Below, in pieces: positions 61,090 to 64,000 of a stretch of DNA of 64,000 nt. The notes beneath the pieces were generated by a model that saw only the letters and a list, made by a program, of their open reading frames with translations, had not been told where the DNA came from and ran no database searches. The position numbers were made by a program, and so were the translations under genes. The stretch's first letter is position 1. Each line of letters starts with the position of its first letter. The DNA comes from Photobacterium lutimaris (GTDB lineage Bacteria > Pseudomonadota > Gammaproteobacteria > Enterobacterales > Vibrionaceae). The stretch is from contig NZ_PYMH01000015.1 in assembly GCF_003025555.1 (NCBI RefSeq), positions 1-64,000 of the forward strand. The letters run 5' to 3'.

Positions 61090-62046
61090 ATGGCACGCAG
61101 AAATTCATCTATTCACCCTGCTGATGGGTATAAAATGGAATCCAATTTACGTAGCGTTGATCTTAATCTACTGACCGTGTTCGATGCAGTGATGCAGGAG
61201 CAAAATATTACCCGTGCAGCGCACAACTTGGGTATGTCCCAACCGGCGGTGAGCAATGCCGTTGCGCGATTGAAAGTGATGTTCAACGATGAGCTGTTTA
61301 TCCGCCATGGGCGCGGGATCCAGCCGACCCAGCGTGCCAAGCAGCTATTCGGTCCGCTTCGCCAGGCACTGCAACTGGTGAAAAACGAACTGCCATCTTC
61401 CATCTTTTCGCCGGATACCTCGACCCGCACGTTTAAACTGGCCGTTTGCAGCCCGTCGGATATGCGCTTTGCTCCGCGTATCTTGAGCCAAGTAACCGAG
61501 CAGGCTCCTTATGTCAGAGTACAGGTTGAAGCTGAGATGGATGCCGATCTGACCCAAAAGATGCGCTACCAAGATATTGATTTTGTAATTGATTATGTGC
61601 GTTTTGACGAGCCTGGTTTTTGCAGTACTGAATTGTTCAGCGATGAACTTGTTGTGGTGGCTGCCGGTAACCACCCGCGCATTGGCGAGACCATTACAGA
61701 GGCCGAGTTTGGCCAAGAGCAGCATGCCGTAATGACGTCGATCCCTGGGGTGAAGATGTTTGCCGACCATATCTACAACAGCCATGCCAGCTATCAGGAA
61801 GCCTACCAAGGGGTGAGCCTGAGCAACATCATGTATGTCGTTAGCCAGTCTGAGCTGATTGCCGTGGTGCCGCGCTGGCTGGCTAACGTGACTGCTGCCA
61901 GCCAACAGCTGAAAATTTTACCACTGCCGGTTGAGTCGGCCAGGATTTCGGGTTACCTCAGCTGGCACGAGTCTTCGCAGAAGGACAAAGGCCATATTTG
62001 GATGCGTGACCAACTGCTAGCCGTGTGTGGTGACAGCTCTATCTAA
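61090..62046 (+). CDS. leuO: LysR-type regulator LeuO
   Basis: A 318-residue LysR regulator. The segment VDLNLLTVFDAVMQEQNITRAAHNLGMSQPAVSNAVARLK (read across residues 24-63) is nearly the same as E. coli LeuO, as is RHGRGIQPT. The effector domain is more diverged, and ends YLSWHESSQKDKGHIWM like the family. LeuO relieves H-NS silencing and controls stress, acid and virulence genes in Vibrio. The start follows GAGG by seven bases; a Met 15 codons later is possible. Confidence 0.95.
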   Translation: MARRNSSIHPADGYKMESNLRSVDLNLLTVFDAVMQEQNITRAAHNLGMSQPAVSNAVARLKVMFNDELFIRHGRGIQPTQRAKQLFGPLRQALQLVKNELPSSIFSPDTSTRTFKLAVCSPSDMRFAPRILSQVTEQAPYVRVQVEAEMDADLTQKMRYQDIDFVIDYVRFDEPGFCSTELFSDELVVVAAGNHPRIGETITEAEFGQEQHAVMTSIPGVKMFADHIYNSHASYQEAYQGVSLSNIMYVVSQSELIAVVPRWLANVTAASQQLKILPLPVESARISGYLSWHESSQKDKGHIWMRDQLLAVCGDSSI

Positions 62047-62307
62047 TCGGATTGACTATCCTTTGCGAACAGACGCCAGCGATTGCTGGCTTCTGTTTTT
62101 CATAAAGAGTGAAATTATGCCGTTATACTGGTAGTAAACGGTTAGTTAGACGTATTTCCTTACATTTTGTAGCCACGCTATTAGGGAAAGGTAGAGCCTT
62201 TGTAATATCTGGCTTTTCAATTCTGGTCGTACCAGAGAAATAGGGTTTTTGTGAGGTCACGGAGTTGCCTTTCTCCCTACGTCACGGGTAGACTCCCCAG
62301 CGGAATA

Positions 62308-62325
62308 GGCTTACAGGTGTAAGCC
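62308..62325 (+). promoter_or_regulatory. Perfect 18-base inverted repeat before the acyl-CoA ligase gene
   Basis: GGCTTACA and TGTAAGCC are separated by two bases and end 17 bases before the ATG. It could be an operator or a short hairpin over the ribosome site. The remaining gap (62047-62342, 296 bases) shows no gene. Confidence 0.5.
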
Positions 62326-62342
62326 AGAATGGCAGAGTAGTT

Positions 62343-64000
62343 ATGGCTAAACGTGAATTTCATATCGTCAACCGTATTCGTTCACAAGTTGAACGCTTAG
62401 GTGATCAGGTTGCATTACGCCACCAAGTGGCAGGTCAATGGCAGGATATCCGCTGGAGTGAGTTTGGTGAGCAGATCCAACAGCTCGCGTTGGCTATGGT
62501 TGGACATGGCCTGAATGTCCAAGACAAAGTCGGTATTTTCTCCAACAACATGCCACGATGGACAGTGGCTGACTTTGCAACACTGTATAACCGAGCTGTA
62601 ACTGTCCCCATTTATCCAACCAACACCCCGCAGCAAGCGGCATACATTATCAATGATGCCGGGATCCGCATCTTGTTTGTTGGCGAGCAAGCTCAGCTTG
62701 ATGCTGCTGTTTCAGTGGCTGGTGACTGCCCAGAGCTTGAGCATATCGTGGTGATGGGTGAGGTAGAGAGCCTGACCGAACACCCGTTAGTCATCCGCTT
62801 TGACGACTTTGTAGCGGCTGCCGAGACTGCGGCGCAAGACACCCTGGCCCAGCGTTTGGATGACGCGGCAATGGATGATCTGCTGACTTTGATTTACACC
62901 TCGGGCACTACGGGCACGCCGAAAGGGGTGATGCTCGACTATGCCAACATCGGCTCACAGCTTGAAGGTCACGACCAGAAACTGGCACTGGAAGAGGGCG
63001 ATGTGTCGCTGTGTTTCCTTCCTCTGTCGCATGTTTTTGAGCGCGCATGGACCTTCTATGTATTGCACCGTGGCGGGGTAAACTGCTACCTGTCTGATAC
63101 CAACCTGCTTAAAGAAGCCTTGGCCGAGGTGAAGCCGAATGTCATGGCGGCGGTGCCAAGGGTTTACGAGAAGATTTATTCCACCGTCCACGACAAGGTT
63201 GCCCGTGCACCTTTCCAGCGCAAGGTGATCTTTACCTGGGCGGTTAACATGGGGGCCCGCATGGCCCTGGCGCGTCAGGAGTGCCGAGAGCCATCTTGGA
63301 TGCTGAAAAAGAGCCATGCTCTGGCAGACAAGCTGGTATTGTCGAAGCTACGGGCCATTCTTGGCGGCAATATTAAGTTTATGCCGTGTGGCGGTGCCAA
63401 GCTGGACGAGGGCATTGGCCGCTTCTTCCATGCTATCGGTATCAACGTCAAGCTGGGCTATGGCATGACGGAAACCACGGCGACGGTATCGTGCTGGGAT
63501 GACAAGTGCTTCAACCCGGATTCAATCGGTATGTCGATGCCGGGTGCCGAAGTGAAGATTGGCGAAAACAACGAAATCTTGGTGCGTGGCCCGATGGTGA
63601 TGCGCGGCTATTACAATATGCCGGAAGAAACCGCCAAAAACTTCACCGAGGACGGCTTCCTAAAAACCGGTGATGCGGGTCATATCGATGAGGACGGTAA
63701 CGTCTTTATTACCGACCGTATCAAGGAGTTGATGAAGACCTCCGGCGGTAAGTATATTGCTCCGCAGGTCATTGAAGGCGCCATAGGTAAAGATCACTTT
63801 ATCGAGCAGATCGCGGTGATCGCCGATACGCGCAAGTTCGTATCAGCCCTGATTGTCCCTTGCTTTGAAACGCTCGAAGAGCACGCCCGTGAGCTGAACA
63901 TCAAGTATCATGATCGGATGGAGCTGGTTAAGCACAGCCAGATCATCGAGTTGATTGAAAAGCGGGTGATTGAATTGCAAAAAGATCTGGCCCGCTTCGA
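62343..64000 (+). CDS. AMP-forming long-chain fatty acid--CoA ligase (partial, cut by window end)
   Basis: The first 552 residues of an ANL-family ligase that activates fatty acids to acyl-CoA through an acyl-AMP. The P-loop YTSGTTGTPKGVML is at about residues 183-196, the A5 motif GYGMTETTA at about 373-381 and the hinge TGDAGHIDEDG...DRIKELMKTSGGK near 445-470. It is of the FAA1/AMP-dependent long-chain type, not the E. coli FadD type. The 3' end lies outside the window; about 50 more residues are expected. It follows leuO on the same strand, the order found in Vibrio cholerae. Confidence 0.93.
   Translation, partial: MAKREFHIVNRIRSQVERLGDQVALRHQVAGQWQDIRWSEFGEQIQQLALAMVGHGLNVQDKVGIFSNNMPRWTVADFATLYNRAVTVPIYPTNTPQQAAYIINDAGIRILFVGEQAQLDAAVSVAGDCPELEHIVVMGEVESLTEHPLVIRFDDFVAAAETAAQDTLAQRLDDAAMDDLLTLIYTSGTTGTPKGVMLDYANIGSQLEGHDQKLALEEGDVSLCFLPLSHVFERAWTFYVLHRGGVNCYLSDTNLLKEALAEVKPNVMAAVPRVYEKIYSTVHDKVARAPFQRKVIFTWAVNMGARMALARQECREPSWMLKKSHALADKLVLSKLRAILGGNIKFMPCGGAKLDEGIGRFFHAIGINVKLGYGMTETTATVSCWDDKCFNPDSIGMSMPGAEVKIGENNEILVRGPMVMRGYYNMPEETAKNFTEDGFLKTGDAGHIDEDGNVFITDRIKELMKTSGGKYIAPQVIEGAIGKDHFIEQIAVIADTRKFVSALIVPCFETLEEHARELNIKYHDRMELVKHSQIIELIEKRVIELQKDLARF

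Noticed and set aside
1..64000. CRISPR array, prophage, integron or complete insertion sequence
   Set aside because: No spaced identical repeats, cas, integrase, phage structural or transposase genes were seen; nearly all genes are core Vibrionaceae genes in conserved order.

Overview
The window is a stretch of core chromosome from a gammaproteobacterium of the family Vibrionaceae, most probably Photobacterium or a close relative such as Grimontia or Enterovibrio. The evidence is the gene set and order: a zrg-type zinc cluster next to ytfJ/ytfK-msrA-tamAB-ytfP-ppa-fbp-mpl, argR facing mdh, ispB facing rplU-rpmA-yhbE-obgE, folA/apaH-apaG-rsmA-pdxA-surA-lptD/djlA, leuABCD, and leuO between a VC2487-family glycosyltransferase and an acyl-CoA ligase. 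I see no prophage, CRISPR array, complete insertion sequence or integron.

Layout. 1-336: tRNA-Asp with two terminator-like hairpins. 337-1188: an uncharacterised TIGR03899-type gene. 1247-4677: a minus-strand zinc-acquisition (zrg) operon headed by a near-consensus Zur box. 4790-16784: the ytf locus (ytfJ, ytfK, msrA, tamA-tamB, ytfP, a rhodanese, ppa, fbp, mpl, ubiX). 16873-21087: a TAXI-TRAP transporter with a universal stress protein. 21420-24609: argR, mdh, a small acidic protein gene and ispB. 24895-27903: the ribosomal protein/obgE operon with a structured leader. 28037-29807: yjjP-yjjB and folA. 29885-36695: the apaH to lptD gene string, which joins nucleotide clean-up, rRNA methylation, vitamin B6 synthesis and outer-membrane assembly; djlA is divergent. 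37853-44392: a D-2-hydroxyacid dehydrogenase, rluA, rapA and a PIN-PhoH gene. 44479-48000: thiBPQ behind a TPP riboswitch. 48120-48902: a DUF547 protein. 49074-54047: leuABCD behind a leader peptide and attenuator. 54252-58971: an RND efflux pair preceded by an internally deleted TetR gene. 59029-60741: a PAP2 phosphatase and glycosyltransferase pair behind a Pho-box-like element. 61090-62046: leuO. 62343 to the end: an acyl-CoA ligase cut by the window edge.

How the genes work together. Several units carry readable regulation: Zur box (zinc), TPP riboswitch (thiamine), leucine attenuator, ARG box (argR) and a GC-rich-discriminator ribosomal promoter. The most interesting candidates are (1) the PAP2-glycosyltransferase operon with three PhoB-like half-sites in 11-bp phase, which suggests phosphate-starvation glycolipid synthesis; (2) the TetR gene that has lost its DNA-binding domain while a 14-bp perfect palindrome remains upstream of the efflux genes; (3) the Zur-controlled zrg operon with its small His/Cys first gene; and (4) the hairpin leader of rplU. 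All functional statements rest on reading protein and DNA sequence by eye; no database search was run.
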